From contig JACVVK020000095.1 in NCBI GenBank assembly GCA_018292915.2, positions 262,501-326,500 on the forward strand: a DNA stretch of 64,000 bases, given 5' to 3'. Positions 27,791 through 38,004 of the stretch are shown piece after piece. Below the pieces are notes generated by a model. That model worked only from the letters and a program-made list of their open reading frames with translations, did no database searches and was not told the origin of the DNA. Numbering within the stretch: position 1 is the stretch's first letter; every line of letters begins with the position of its first letter. The translations under genes were made by a program, and so were the position numbers. The stretch is from Batillaria attramentaria. Its lineage: Eukaryota; Mollusca; Gastropoda; Batillariidae.

Positions 27791-30043
27791 CTATTCCTGT
27801 CGAACTAGCGTCCGTACGAACGACAAAAGGGAGAGTAAGTCAGGTAGCAGCAAAACGGGTTCAGAAGACAAAATTCTCTGAATTTCTTTCAGTGCACTCT
27901 CACACTGATCCGTCCATTTCAGTGCTTTCTTAGCTTTTCCCGCTAACAAATCTGTCATTGGCGCTGTGAGTGTGGCGAAGTTGGGGACATACCGGCGATA
28001 GTACCCTATCAAACCGAGTAATGACCGAACTTGGCGCTTTGAAGTGGGAGTCGGAATTGCCAAGATTTTCTTCACTTTCTCCTCCGTAGGTTGGAGACAA
28101 CCGCGACCAACGACATGTCCGAGAAATTCAAGTTTCTGAAAGCCTGAATGAATTTTCGTCGGTCGAGCGGTCAGACCCGCTGACTGAAGTTTCTGAAGGA
28201 CAATCCGAACATCTTCCAAATGAAGATTCCACGAGCGACTACCGACAAGAATGTCGTCAAAGAAATTTGTCGCGTCTTCTCCAAGTACTGATCTCATCAT
28301 CCGCGCAAACGTCATGGGTGCTGAAATCAACCCGAACGGCATTCTGACCCACTGAAACAAACCTAGCGGAGACTGGAACGCAGTTTTCGGGCGATCTTCT
28401 GGTTTCACTAGAATTTGCCAGTACCCTTTTGAAAGGTCAATCTTCGTCAAGAAGAGTTTGTCCGACAGTCGCGTGAAAATCTCCTCGACATCAGGGATCG
28501 GTTCCGCATCAAAAACTGTAACATTGTTCAGATTTCTGTAGTCTAAACAAAAACGCATCGTTCCATCTGGCTTTCGCACGATCACGATCGGTGAGCAGTA
28601 TGGTGAAGTCGACGGTTCGATCACTCCAAGTGCCAACATATTTTTGACCTCTTCAATGATCGCTTGTTTAGATGCAAAAGGTAGCGGATATTGTTTTTGC
28701 CGGACTGGTTCATCAGTGGTAGTTCTTATTTCATGAACAACTGAACCTCTATAGTCACCTGGGTCTGCAGTGAACATTTCCTGAAAATCCTGAAAGACCG
28801 CTTTCATCTCTGAGACTTGCTTCGGAGACAGAGTCTCATCGAACCGAATGTCGTTTATCGATTCTGTTTTGTCATGTGGAGGTGGACACAAAGTCGGACT
28901 TAGTGTGTCGTCATCGCATGTTTCGTCAGGTATCACTGCGATGTTAGCGCATGCTGTTTGAGTGGGCGACTCTGCTGTCTCTACACGTGGTGTATGCGGT
29001 GTCGCGATGCTCTGCCATTCGTGACCTAGAATCTGATCGAAAGGTATCGCTGTACCGACCGAACTGATTTGAGAGATCGCTTTCTCACGGTTCCTGTACG
29101 CTTTCAGCATGTTCGCGTGGTAGACTTTCGTTCCTTTTCCGATGTCAACTCGATAGTCATGACCGACTAGTTCTGTGACTCTGAAAGGACCGTGCCAATG
29201 CAAATCAAGCTTATTAGATGCGGTAGGGGACATGACCAGAACTTCGTCACCGACATCAAACTTTCTGTCTCTGGCTTTTCTGTCATGATAGACTTTCTGC
29301 TTAATCCTAGCCTTGTCAACCTCATCATGAGCGAGTTGACACGTGTCTGCAATGATCGTTTTAAGATCAACTAGGTGCTGACACACTGTCTTTTCTTCAT
29401 CAGATGACGATTTCTCTAGCATAGAGTCAGCTAGCAGATCCATCGGACCTCTAGGTCTTCTGCCGAACAAGAGCTCGAAAGGGGAGAAGCCCGTACTTTC
29501 GTTTTGGCTTTCCCGGCACGCAAACAATAGAGCTGGTATGTACCTGTGCCATTGGCGTGGTTGTTTCACCATGAGCTTTTTCAACATAGCTTTCAACGTT
29601 GCATGAAAACGTTCGACCATCCCGTTCGCTTGGGCATGATATGGTGAAGTGTGTACCCCTTTGATAGACAGTAATCTACGGAACTCTGCCATCATCTCCG
29701 AAGTGAACTGAGAACCTCTATCTGACAGAATTTCTTCGGGGATTCCCAAACGTGCAAAAATCGAGAAAAGAGCTTCGACTACCGAGACTGTGTCGATGTT
29801 TCTCAGGGGGATTGCTTCCGGAAACCTAGTTGCTACGTCAATGAGTGTCAACAGGTATCTGTGTTTTTCCTCAGTCGGGGGATTGATCGGACCAACTATG
29901 TCAATGGCTACTCGTTTGAACGGTTCCTGAATGCGAGGCATGAACTCGAGTGGGATGGGAGGTGTTCTACTCCTATGCTCTGCCTTCTGACAAATGTCGC
30001 ATGTTTGTACAAACATTTGGGCATCTCTGATAAGCCTGGCCAA
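27791..30043 (-). CDS. Retrotransposon pol: integrase core followed by reverse transcriptase (750 codons)
   Basis: Residues 15-18 are CDIC, the second half of the HHCC zinc finger. Integrase core residues are D48 (VAIDIVGP), D108 (ILSDRGSQFT) and E144 (NGMVERFH), a D-x59-D-x35-E spacing. A GPF module (HWHGPFRVTELVGHDYRVD) follows near 283-300. The RT starts around 440 with DEPVRQKQYPLPF, has KIDLSKGYWQ (D536), RMPFGLISAPMTF and the active-site FFDDILV (D596, D597; about 28254-28259), then LEFLGHVV and LLGLIGYYRRYVPNF. The frame breaks into nonsense just before RNase H. Catalytic residues are intact. The ATG is only the first Met of the open frame; the true protein continues from the gag-protease ORF. 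Confidence 0.93.
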   Translation of the reverse strand: MARLIRDAQMFVQTCDICQKAEHRSRTPPIPLEFMPRIQEPFKRVAIDIVGPINPPTEEKHRYLLTLIDVATRFPEAIPLRNIDTVSVVEALFSIFARLGIPEEILSDRGSQFTSEMMAEFRRLLSIKGVHTSPYHAQANGMVERFHATLKAMLKKLMVKQPRQWHRYIPALLFACRESQNESTGFSPFELLFGRRPRGPMDLLADSMLEKSSSDEEKTVCQHLVDLKTIIADTCQLAHDEVDKARIKQKVYHDRKARDRKFDVGDEVLVMSPTASNKLDLHWHGPFRVTELVGHDYRVDIGKGTKVYHANMLKAYRNREKAISQISSVGTAIPFDQILGHEWQSIATPHTPRVETAESPTQTACANIAVIPDETCDDDTLSPTLCPPPHDKTESINDIRFDETLSPKQVSEMKAVFQDFQEMFTADPGDYRGSVVHEIRTTTDEPVRQKQYPLPFASKQAIIEEVKNMLALGVIEPSTSPYCSPIVIVRKPDGTMRFCLDYRNLNNVTVFDAEPIPDVEEIFTRLSDKLFLTKIDLSKGYWQILVKPEDRPKTAFQSPLGLFQWVRMPFGLISAPMTFARMMRSVLGEDATNFFDDILVGSRSWNLHLEDVRIVLQKLQSAGLTARPTKIHSGFQKLEFLGHVVGRGCLQPTEEKVKKILAIPTPTSKRQVRSLLGLIGYYRRYVPNFATLTAPMTDLLAGKAKKALKWTDQCESALKEIQRILSSEPVLLLPDLLSLLSFVRTLVRQE

Positions 30044-31203
30044 AAGAATCGCTGCTGTATTTTGTTTACAGTACGTCTGATCCCACAGTGTCCTGCTAAC
30101 AACCCGTCATGCGATGTTGTCAGTACTGTCTGTCTCAATGTCTTTGGGACTACTATCTGTGGCAGTGCCTCTCCACTACAATCTTTGGAAGATTTGTAGA
30201 AGTATCTTTTCAACACGCCGTCTTCAATGACAAAGAAGAAAGAATTTGCACCTAGAGTTTTCTTCTCTCCTGTGCGTGCGAGTTCGAACAAAGGTTTCAG
30301 TGAGTCATCCTCGCGCTGAAACTTGCACAGATCATCTTTTGTCACTGACAATTGAGGGATAGGAGCTGCGAGAGGTTTTGGAGCCAACTTCTCTTTCTTT
30401 GCAATAGAGCGTGTCATAACTGCTGCACATTGCACATTTCCAACAATGCCTGTTACCTCTGACGCACCCTGAACATTCCCTACGATCAGATCAACCACAG
30501 GATCGTCAATCACGCAACACTCAAGTGGTCCCTTGTAACAGTCAGTGTCAACGTCAACTAAGGCCAGAGGAAAACATTCGGACTTTCCTCCGAAAGAAAT
30601 GACCCACTGATCCCGACCTAAGTATTGGTGTGGCTGGACCAATTCTTTGCGCACACCTGCTGTTGTAGCTCCTGTGTCACGAAGCACTGAACAGTTAAAG
30701 CCATTACAGTTTCCCTGCTCTAGTTTCAGCTTACTCAAAACGTCAGCAGCTGAACACAAAACTGACAAATTTGCGCTCTGTGCGTTTGAGTTCACTGGGG
30801 GGTAAAATGTCGTACTCGGACATTGTCTTTTAGTGTGTCCTTTTCCTTGACACTTGTAACATGTCAGTACGTTCGTGCTTTGTCCGTCCATCTGTCCGTC
30901 AGTTGTGTTCTGTTGCTGTTGTTGTCCGTAAGTCACGTGGTACTGTCCACGACCTCGAGAACCACGCGGCTGTTGACCTCTACGAGGGGTGTACGCGGCT
31001 CCCCGCTGACTCTGGTCATTAGAGTAACCACCTGAATCGCTTCCGCTATAGTTTCCACTCTGGTAACTACCGCGAAGATTTTGCGACTTGCCTCTTCCAC
31101 CACGGTACCGATTGTTCCCGTGTTTCTTCTCATCTTTGAGTGGTGGGACGGCTACTGACGCAGCTAGACCCGCATCCGCTTTTCTCGCGAGGTTTTTGTA
31201 CAC
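29908..31203 (-). CDS. Retrotransposon gag C-terminus, protease and start of integrase zinc finger
   Basis: An RG/QG-rich segment (30-100) precedes a CCHC zinc knuckle CYKCQGKGHTKRQC (115-128). The aspartic protease motif LRDTGAT lies at 174-180. The HHCC finger's first half follows (TTSHDGLLAGHCGIRRTVNK then QQRFFWPG). After this the frame slips: the CxxC half is in the frame of the 27791-30043 ORF, so residues past about 400 are out-of-frame readthrough. Gag matrix/capsid sequence is absent because the region upstream of about 31197 is replaced by inverted sequence. Confidence 0.88.
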   Translation of the reverse strand: MYKNLARKADAGLAASVAVPPLKDEKKHGNNRYRGGRGKSQNLRGSYQSGNYSGSDSGGYSNDQSQRGAAYTPRRGQQPRGSRGRGQYHVTYGQQQQQNTTDGQMDGQSTNVLTCYKCQGKGHTKRQCPSTTFYPPVNSNAQSANLSVLCSAADVLSKLKLEQGNCNGFNCSVLRDTGATTAGVRKELVQPHQYLGRDQWVISFGGKSECFPLALVDVDTDCYKGPLECCVIDDPVVDLIVGNVQGASEVTGIVGNVQCAAVMTRSIAKKEKLAPKPLAAPIPQLSVTKDDLCKFQREDDSLKPLFELARTGEKKTLGANSFFFVIEDGVLKRYFYKSSKDCSGEALPQIVVPKTLRQTVLTTSHDGLLAGHCGIRRTVNKIQQRFFWPGLSEMPKCLYKHATFVRRQSIGVEHLPSHSSSCLAFRNRSNE

Positions 31204-31338
31204 CCCTCGTAGAGGTCAACAGCCGCGTGGTTCTCGAGGTCGTGGACAGTACCACGTGACTTACGGACAACAACAGCAACAGAACACAACTGACGGACAG
31301 ATGGACGGACAAAGCGCGAACGTACTGACATGTTACAA
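31198..31338 (+). repeat. Inverted 141-bp copy of gag (30854-30994)
   Basis: This segment is the reverse complement of 30854-30994 with one mismatch noticed. The arms are separated by 203 bp. It sits exactly between the truncated 5' LTR and the remaining gag and has no PBS. In + orientation it encodes the zinc-knuckle-upstream gag residues, an artefact of the inversion. Confidence 0.93.
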
Positions 31339-32227
31339 CGGGGCAGACAATAGAAGACAAACATGGTGTCGTGTACGCTGATCAGGCGGACATATTACAA
31401 TGCGGTCAGCTCACCGGGTCTCCGGCGTCGTTCCTGTACAGTATTAACCCGTAATTACTACCACTATCTCGGATAGTATTTCTTCTCCATAAACTAACTT
31501 TGATCCTGAACAAAGTTCCATTTCAACAACAATAACATCTGACATCGATCTCGAAAGTTCCAGTTATGAATTGATATCAGAAATTATCAACAAATTCACC
31601 TTCCAGTTACCAAGTACCTATACAATATCAAACAGTTCAAACTTATATCCTCATCATCAACCTCAAACCATATTCTCACAACTGATTCCTCACAAGAATG
31701 AAGTTCAAAACATCCTACCAAAAATTCTCTCATTTAAATAACCATTTGAGAAGTCCAACATGCAGAACTAAATCAGATATACATCATAATAGCATCAAGT
31801 TATCCATAGGGTTATCAAACAATCCACTTGGTCTTGAAACAGACAAACAATATTCAAAAATCAAACATACCTGTAGCGCTATGGCATACGGAACACAAAG
31901 AAGCCGGGTGGGGAAAAAAAAGACCTGTTCCCTCCACCGGTCAATAGTAGGACTGCGCACAATCTTTGTCGCAATTGCTCACTTCGTAAGCTGACAACAA
32001 CTCACGTCTACTTGTGTTACCACAGTCTCTAGTACAGAGTAAAACTCAAGCAATCGCTATAGCCGTGCATAGGCATTTTCCCGCACGTGAAAACGTTAGG
32101 TAGACTGGGATAAACTCCAGTACAGTACTACCTGTCTAAAACACTAGTTAACACTACACATGAAAATACACTTTTGAAAACGGCAAACACACAACTAATG
32201 AAAACCCCATAAATGCGGTTTGTCACA
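31339..32227 (-). repeat. 5' LTR, truncated (~890 bp)
   Basis: Nearly identical to 26466-27354 and starting on the - strand at TGTGACAAACCGC, but it stops at TGTCTGCCCCG where the inverted gag fragment begins. It lacks the TATA box and the R-U5 part found in the 3' LTR. Confidence 0.9.
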
Positions 32228-32544
32228 GGGGGGGGATATTGGAATTTGTTGAAATTTACTCTACACATGAGTCCATGGCTGCAACGTTATGTGTAAGAGG
32301 AATATTATAGCGTTTTCCTCCAAATTTGCATCTCTGGTACGTAGCCTGAGCTACAATGTCGAGTGTCGCTACGATACTGTCGCCGGCGACTGCGTTTTGG
32401 CTTCAGTCAGCTGAACGCAAGCAAGCCTGTCTGTTAATGTATTTGTGCATGTGTCTTAGTTATACTACACCCCACCAAAACACCTCAGAACCATCTGTGA
32501 GCCTCAAAATCTTTTTCTTTTTTTTTTCTCTTTTTTTTTTTGCT
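32228..32544. other. Intergenic, no gene seen
   Basis: A short G run, unique sequence and a short phrase (CAGAACCATCTGTGAGCCTC) similar to the 3' end of repeat family B. Confidence 0.5.
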
Positions 32545-33012
32545 GCCACAGCTCTTTGCCGGCTCCAGTGGTGTCCCTCCCAGGTAATGGGTGGAACCCA
32601 CGAAGGGCTCGGAAGTTGTGGCAATTTTTATTATGCATGATGATGGAGATGAGGATGATGGTAAGATGATGCTGTGGAGATCCGTGTGGTTTGGGACTGC
32701 GGGACAGGGCCGCATTCCACGCTTCCTGTCATAAATATCCCGACATTAACCAGGCCCGGGAACTACGGCCGTGTAATCATCCACATCATAAGACGTGTCA
32801 TACCAAGGGAAGCACCCCCAAAGTCGCACCCGTGAAGTGGGTGAATCTCGGCTGTGTGGCAACAGCCTCCCCACTGGGCCCGTAGCACACCCGCTCTGGG
32901 TAGGAGCCGACCTAGGTAGGAAAAATCCCGCTTGCCTCGGCTGGGACTCGAACCCGGGTCTCCCGGTCCATGGTCCGAAGTGCTAACCACTACACTACGC
33001 TACGGGGGCCGG
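32545..33012 (-). mobile_element. tRNA-derived SINE, family 4, with poly(A) tail
   Basis: The reverse strand starts GTAGCGTAGTGTAGTGGTTA (A-box region) and has GGGTTCGAGTCCCAGCCGAGG (B box). A ~380-bp body and an A-rich tail follow (poly-T on the + strand at 32515-32540). This is one copy only in the window, so its 3' limit is approximate. Confidence 0.65.
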
Positions 33013-33167
33013 TGGAAGGACTCTATTAGGCGAGACAGATAGATCGGTGATGTGCGTGCCAGAAATGTGTTGATACCACTTAGCTCGCCGTTTACGTTTT
33101 GCGTGTGAGTATTGTCGCGCGCATGCTGTCGGTAATTTGCGTGGGGTTTGTTGTCTTTGGGATCGCG

Positions 33168-33214
<47 letters not shown>

Positions 33215-33923
33215 TGATTGTTTTATTTTTGGGGGTTTTTTTTTTTTTCGTTGTTTGTGTGTGTGTGTGGGGGGGGGGGGTTCCGGGTTGTTTCTTTCTT
33301 TCTTTTTTGTTATTGTTGTTGTTTTGTTGTTATCTCTTTTCTGGTGTTTTTATGTGTATTTTGTTTCTTGGGGGGGGGGGGAAGGGGGGGGGGGGAGGTT
33401 GTTGTTTTTCTTCTTTTCTTTTTTTTTTCTTGGGGGGGGGGGGGTTGGTTGGTTGGTTGGTTGGTTGGTAGATGGGATATCACTTAAGAATGTCATGAAC
33501 GAAATGGTGTAACAGCAAGGTCAGTGAGGCTAACCGAAGGTCTTTGGCAAAAGAGGGTAACTCTCGTTCATCTTTTTTATCAGATCTCTCTCTCTCTCTC
33601 TCTCTCTCTGATATTCTCACGCTGACTTGATATTACTGATCTTACTTTTAGTCTACTAGTTTGTTTGTTTGTTTGTTTGTTTGTTTGTTTGTTTGTTTTT
33701 TTCTCTCATTGTACTGTTTTGTTTTGCTTGTCTTTTGCTTGGTTTGTTTGGTTTTGGTCTTTTCTGGGGTTTTTTTTTTCCTCTCGGGGGGGGGGGGGGG
33801 GGTCTCTTGCCTTTGTTTTACATTTTCATTTTGTAGTCCAGCAACGGCAAATTATAAACTGGCACGTGTGCTACAATTTCTACCGTTGAAAAATAAAGTT
33901 TCATTCTCATTGTCGTTGTTATT

Positions 33924-33966
<43 letters not shown>
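33013..33966. other. Intergenic, low complexity, no gene
   Basis: (GT)n at 33169-33213, several poly-T/poly-G blocks (33230-33470), (GGTT)n, (CT)n at 33588-33609, (TTTG)n at 33659-33697, poly-G at 33786-33801 and (CT)n at 33929-33966. Long ORFs here are reading frames through simple repeats. Confidence 0.7.
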
Positions 33967-33968
<2 letters not shown>

Positions 33969-34089
33969 GCGTGAGTTCGATCCCGGCTGGGGCCAAATAT
34001 TTGTGCTGGCTTTTTCATCGTTGCCCCGTCTTTGATATCACCCTATGTGGTGGAAAAGGACGTTAAACCCCCAAGCACCCACCCACCCT
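33967..34089 (+). mobile_element. SINE family 1, 5'-truncated, + strand
   Basis: Starts at GGCGTGAGTTCGATCCCGGC within the tRNA head and keeps the CAAATATTTGTGCTGGC body, GTTGCCCCGTCTTTGATATC core and CACCCACCC tail. (CT)n lies on both sides. Confidence 0.8.
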
Positions 34090-37000
34090 CTCTCTCTCTC
34101 TCTCTCTTGGAAATAATATCACAGTGAGGATTAGTATTGCGAAAGGGCTGATAACGTTATGAAAACCAGAGAAAAGACAAGTGTGCTCCGTCTTTGTCTC
34201 TTATCTTCTAGTTTTTTTGGTTTTTTTTTTTTTAATCTTCATGTGAAGGGGAAATTGAAATTGAAACAACTTTATTTGAAAACGGTGGAAATTTTGGGTC
34301 TTGCAACCAGTTTTCAAACTTGCCGTTTTGAAAAACAAACAAATAAACAAAAAAGCCAAAATGATCGAACATACTTAAAACTGGAACATGAAACTTCAAG
34401 GGGCGGGGAGGGGGGCGGGGGGCAGGATTGGGGGCAAAGTGGCGGAGAAAGCGGTCGGAATCATGTCCAGACTCATCCAGAATCTAGAACAGCACGTCTG
34501 CCAAAGATCGGAGTCAAGGCCAGCTTAATGGGAACAGAAGAAGAAAAAAGGCTTAATACTCTCCGGAGTTCCGGCTTCGGGTCAAGAACAAGAAAATTAA
34601 TCACAGCCAAAATCAGGCCAAGTGTGATAAAGGTTTTTTTTTTTTTTTTTTTGCTCTCTCTCTCTCTCTCTCAGCCGTTGTTCAGCAACCCGGCATATGG
34701 CCAAGAGGTACCTTCTCAAGAGGGTATAGAGTACCCGCTAGTGTTGTATCCAACCTACATTGAACAGGTTTAATTTGTCGCCCCAATGGCTCACCCTGTC
34801 CAACTATGCAACTCAAAACATTATTTCTGCCCATTCACTCTCTCGCTCTCTCTCGCTGCCCCCCCCCCCCCAACCCCCCATGTGTGTTAATGAATACAAC
34901 GTACTCTAGGTGCAAATGAAAATGTTATGAGAAAGTCTCACCTCTGACCTGTGTAGTTTCATGCCTGGTGTCTGCCCAAGTGATCAGACTTAAAACCACT
35001 CAAACCGGCCACTCCACCCACACGTCCGTACTAGTATGGCCTATGGCCCATAATGTTACTGTGATCGTGATATGCAAATTTGACATAGGAATTCATGAAG
35101 CAAGTATCACTCCCATGACAAACACTTCTGTAATGAAATATACTTTTGATTGACTTTCACCGTTTTGGTGTGATCGCGGCCGAGAAACGGTAGACCAGTT
35201 TCAAATTCGATCCCCCCCCCCCCCCCCCGCACTCCCTCACTAGCAAATGGAACGAGGATTCTCTTACGTCGGTATGTAGATTCAAGAACCTGTTATGAAA
35301 CGCGCTAAGTGAGTGAGTGAGTCAGTAAGTTCTTTTAGGGCTTAAAGCCGCGAGAGCCACAGACTGATTCGCGGCTTATTGTGCCTGCACTACGTGACAA
35401 CAACGTGTGCACGTAAAGTGTCTGTGACGCAGATTTCGTTACGTCCTTGTCTGCGTGAAAGTATGCATTGTCTGGAGAAACGTCAAAGTCTTGTTTTGTA
35501 TCACTGAAATTTGCTGCTGCGCGTAGCGAAATCTGCCCCATCCTATAACGTTTCTCTATAGAGAAACAACTTTAAAAGACTGGCAGTTTGTGCTGGGCGT
35601 TTGTGGTGCTGACCTTTCCCTCCTGCAACAGTATGACACCAGCGAAAAAATCGCCGAAACACGACGGTACATGGTAATGTAGTCTAGGGGGCGCAATTCA
35701 CGAACTCGGGGACAGTAAATTTCAATGATCTCCCTTTTTTGTAGCTCTCACCTCCCTCTCGCACACACACACACAGACGAAAATTTCCCAGAACACCCCC
35801 CCCCCTTCCCCGCACACACACACACACACACACACACTTTTTCCTCTCACACTTCCACTTAAAAAATAAAATAAAAAATAAAAAGTACTTCAACACATTC
35901 ACCTTTATAAACTGTAATTTGTGCAGTTATACATCAACTGTCAAGTCCAGAAAAGCAGCACTGAGTTATGACAAGGTAATTTTTTTTTTCTTTTTTTCAA
36001 ATCTAGTAGTCAATGTGGAGAAAGTACAGGTTTCATGTATCAGCATCTATCATGTAGTATCAATCTTGTACCAACATTCTGTTTCCCTGATAACCCTCAG
36101 TCTTCCCATGACAGAAAAAAAAAAAATGGGATGCGTATGACAGTCGTACATGAACGTATTATGCTCACACAGAGTGACAGGAATTCTTTTGAAGGGCTGC
36201 TCACAGTGTTCGAACATTTCAAGGAAACGTTACAATGATGAGCTCAGGGCGTTACTGTTGGTGCAAAATGTACGGCACCAACAACCCCGACAACTGCGGA
36301 GTGTAGCGGAACTCCTCAGAGCCGTAAAACCACATACATGTTTGAGCAGGAACTTTCAAAACCTCAGTCAATAGCTTCTGTAAAGACGAAGGATAAGCAG
36401 ACTAACAATGTAGCAGTGTTGACATGGAAACACTATCCAAATGCAACAGGGGCACAATTTCCAGCACAAGCAGAGTGAATAATTACCGGTAAGCATTTCA
36501 GCTGTCTCAGTACTGTCACTCACTGCAAAATGACGTTCTGTACGGGAAGAATTTGTTCAAACTGAAGTCAGCAGATACCTCACAAGCTATCTTCACACAA
36601 AAGGAACAAATACTGGCGACAAAAAGCTTCATGCTTTGTATGCAAAGAAGCTGACAGACGACCCAAAGTGTTAAGCACTATGAGCAGCCCCAAGGTGAAA
36701 CAACACATGCCCATGTCAAGAGTTCAAGAGGAGAGAAGAAGGACAAAAAAACAAGCACGAGGAAGAGTATGCCCTACAGAAACACGTTCATTTGTTTCAT
36801 TGAATACATACAAGTATCTGGCAGTTCTTGTCATCAACCATATCTATTACATGTACACAGTATGTGTGTGTGTGTCTGTGTGTCTGTGTGCACACGCGCA
36901 AGGTGTCTGTGTGTGCATGCGCGTGATCATGCATGAGCGCGTGAGTGCGACTCTCTCCATGTGTGTCTGTGTGTGCATGAGAGTTCTTAACATTAAACAA

Positions 37001-37751
37001 AGTCTAGACTTTAACAGCTGCATCTTACTGGAAGTATGGCATGTCATCAATTTACAAAGAGAACATCCAAGCAGAAGTACAAACCAGTTTAACAATCGCT
37101 CATTAATCACAAAGTGTAGCACATTCATTCCTACGCAAGAGAACTTTTCAAAAATGAAACCAGACAAAACTCAAGACATGCCGTAGTTTTGACAGTGTTC
37201 AGATACGACTACAAAACCCACAGAGAAAATTTAGATGCTAGAAATGGTCATGCCAGCAAGGTCTAACTGCTGCACGACTATACCATTCAACATGCGCTTT
37301 GTCACTAAACAGGTGTCGGTGAATCTGCTTTTCAATCTATATTTTGAGCTTGTTATGCTGCAATATCAAAATGTTTACATTATTGAAAGGAAAGAAAACA
37401 AAAGGAAGAAGCCACGCTAACACAAATAAAACAGCTTCAGACCCAGTATGACGTAAAGTACACACTAATTTACAAACAGTGCAGCTCATACAGGTAGATG
37501 AGAATGCTAATACTTACGTCTGTATTTGACTTCTCAAGGATGGAACAAGTACATGTGCATTCATCTGGATTTTTCATAAATTTAAAAACTTTTTTTTTTT
37601 TTTTAATGATCAGTAATGCTGGTACCAAAGCAATCTACAGTTAACAGTGGTCACCACCTTCCTTTCTTTGTTCTTGTGTTTTGTGGCCTTTGTCCATGTG
37701 TGGCCCAAACTGCCGACATGAAATGGAAAACTGCTTTCAAAACTGCAAAAC
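34090..37751. other. 3.7 kb without a recognisable gene
   Basis: Contains a poly-T plus (CT)n block (34634-34672), poly-C at 34860-34871 and 35212-35228, (CA)n at 35760-35838 and GT-rich sequence at 36861-36980. Several frames of 60-170 codons show no domain. The sequence from about 35.9 kb is less repetitive; I cannot tell whether it is an old element, a UTR or plain intergenic DNA. Confidence 0.5.
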
Positions 37752-38004
37752 AAAAGAGGGAGGGGGGAGGAGAAGAAGAAGGGGGAGGGGGGAGGAGAAG
37801 AAGAAGGGGGAGGGGGGAGGAGAAGAAGAAGGGGGAGGGGGGAGGAGAAGAAGAAGGGGGAGGGGGGAGGAGAAGAAGAAGAAGGGGGAGGGGGGAGGAG
37901 AAGAAGAAGGGGGAGGGGGGAGGAGAAGAAGAAGGGGGAGGGGGGAGGAGAAGAAGAAGAAGGGGGAGGGGGGAGGAGAAGAAGAAGAAGGGGGAGGGGG
38001 AAAG
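37752..38004. repeat. 253-bp pure purine tract, ~25-bp G-rich minisatellite
   Basis: No pyrimidine occurs on the + strand between 37752 and 38004. The unit is GGGGGAGGGGGGAGGAGAAG plus two or three AAG/GAA triplets, repeated about nine times. The regular G runs give G-quadruplex potential, and the purine/pyrimidine strand asymmetry gives triplex potential. Confidence 0.9.

Larger units (their letters stand above)
25800..32227 (-). mobile_element. Ty3/gypsy LTR retrotransposon with integrase upstream of RT (Gmr1-like), rearranged at 5' end
   Basis: On the - strand: truncated 5' LTR (31339-32227), inverted gag fragment (31198-31338), gag zinc knuckle and protease, integrase, reverse transcriptase, RNase H, polypurine tract, and complete 3' LTR (25800-27354). 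The outer ends are TGTGAC...GTTACA, flanked by GGGG on both sides (25796-25799 and 32228-32231), a probable target duplication. The RT belongs to the Ty3/gypsy class, yet integrase precedes it inside one continuous ORF, an order otherwise typical of Ty1/copia. A group with this order (Gmr1-like, first known from deuterostomes) exists. There is no envelope. Two frame breaks and the missing 5' part make this copy non-autonomous. Confidence 0.9.

Noticed and set aside
31088..31381. + strand frame encoding an RG/Q-rich peptide like gag
   Set aside because: It is the inverted gag fragment, not a separate gene.
32485..32715. Serine-rich 76-codon frame on the - strand
   Set aside because: It lies wholly inside SINE family 4 and its poly(A) tail.
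35335..37186. Frames at 35335-35541, 36150-36374 and 36668-37186
   Set aside because: Considered as transposase or exon fragments, but no domain, conserved motif or splice structure could be supported.
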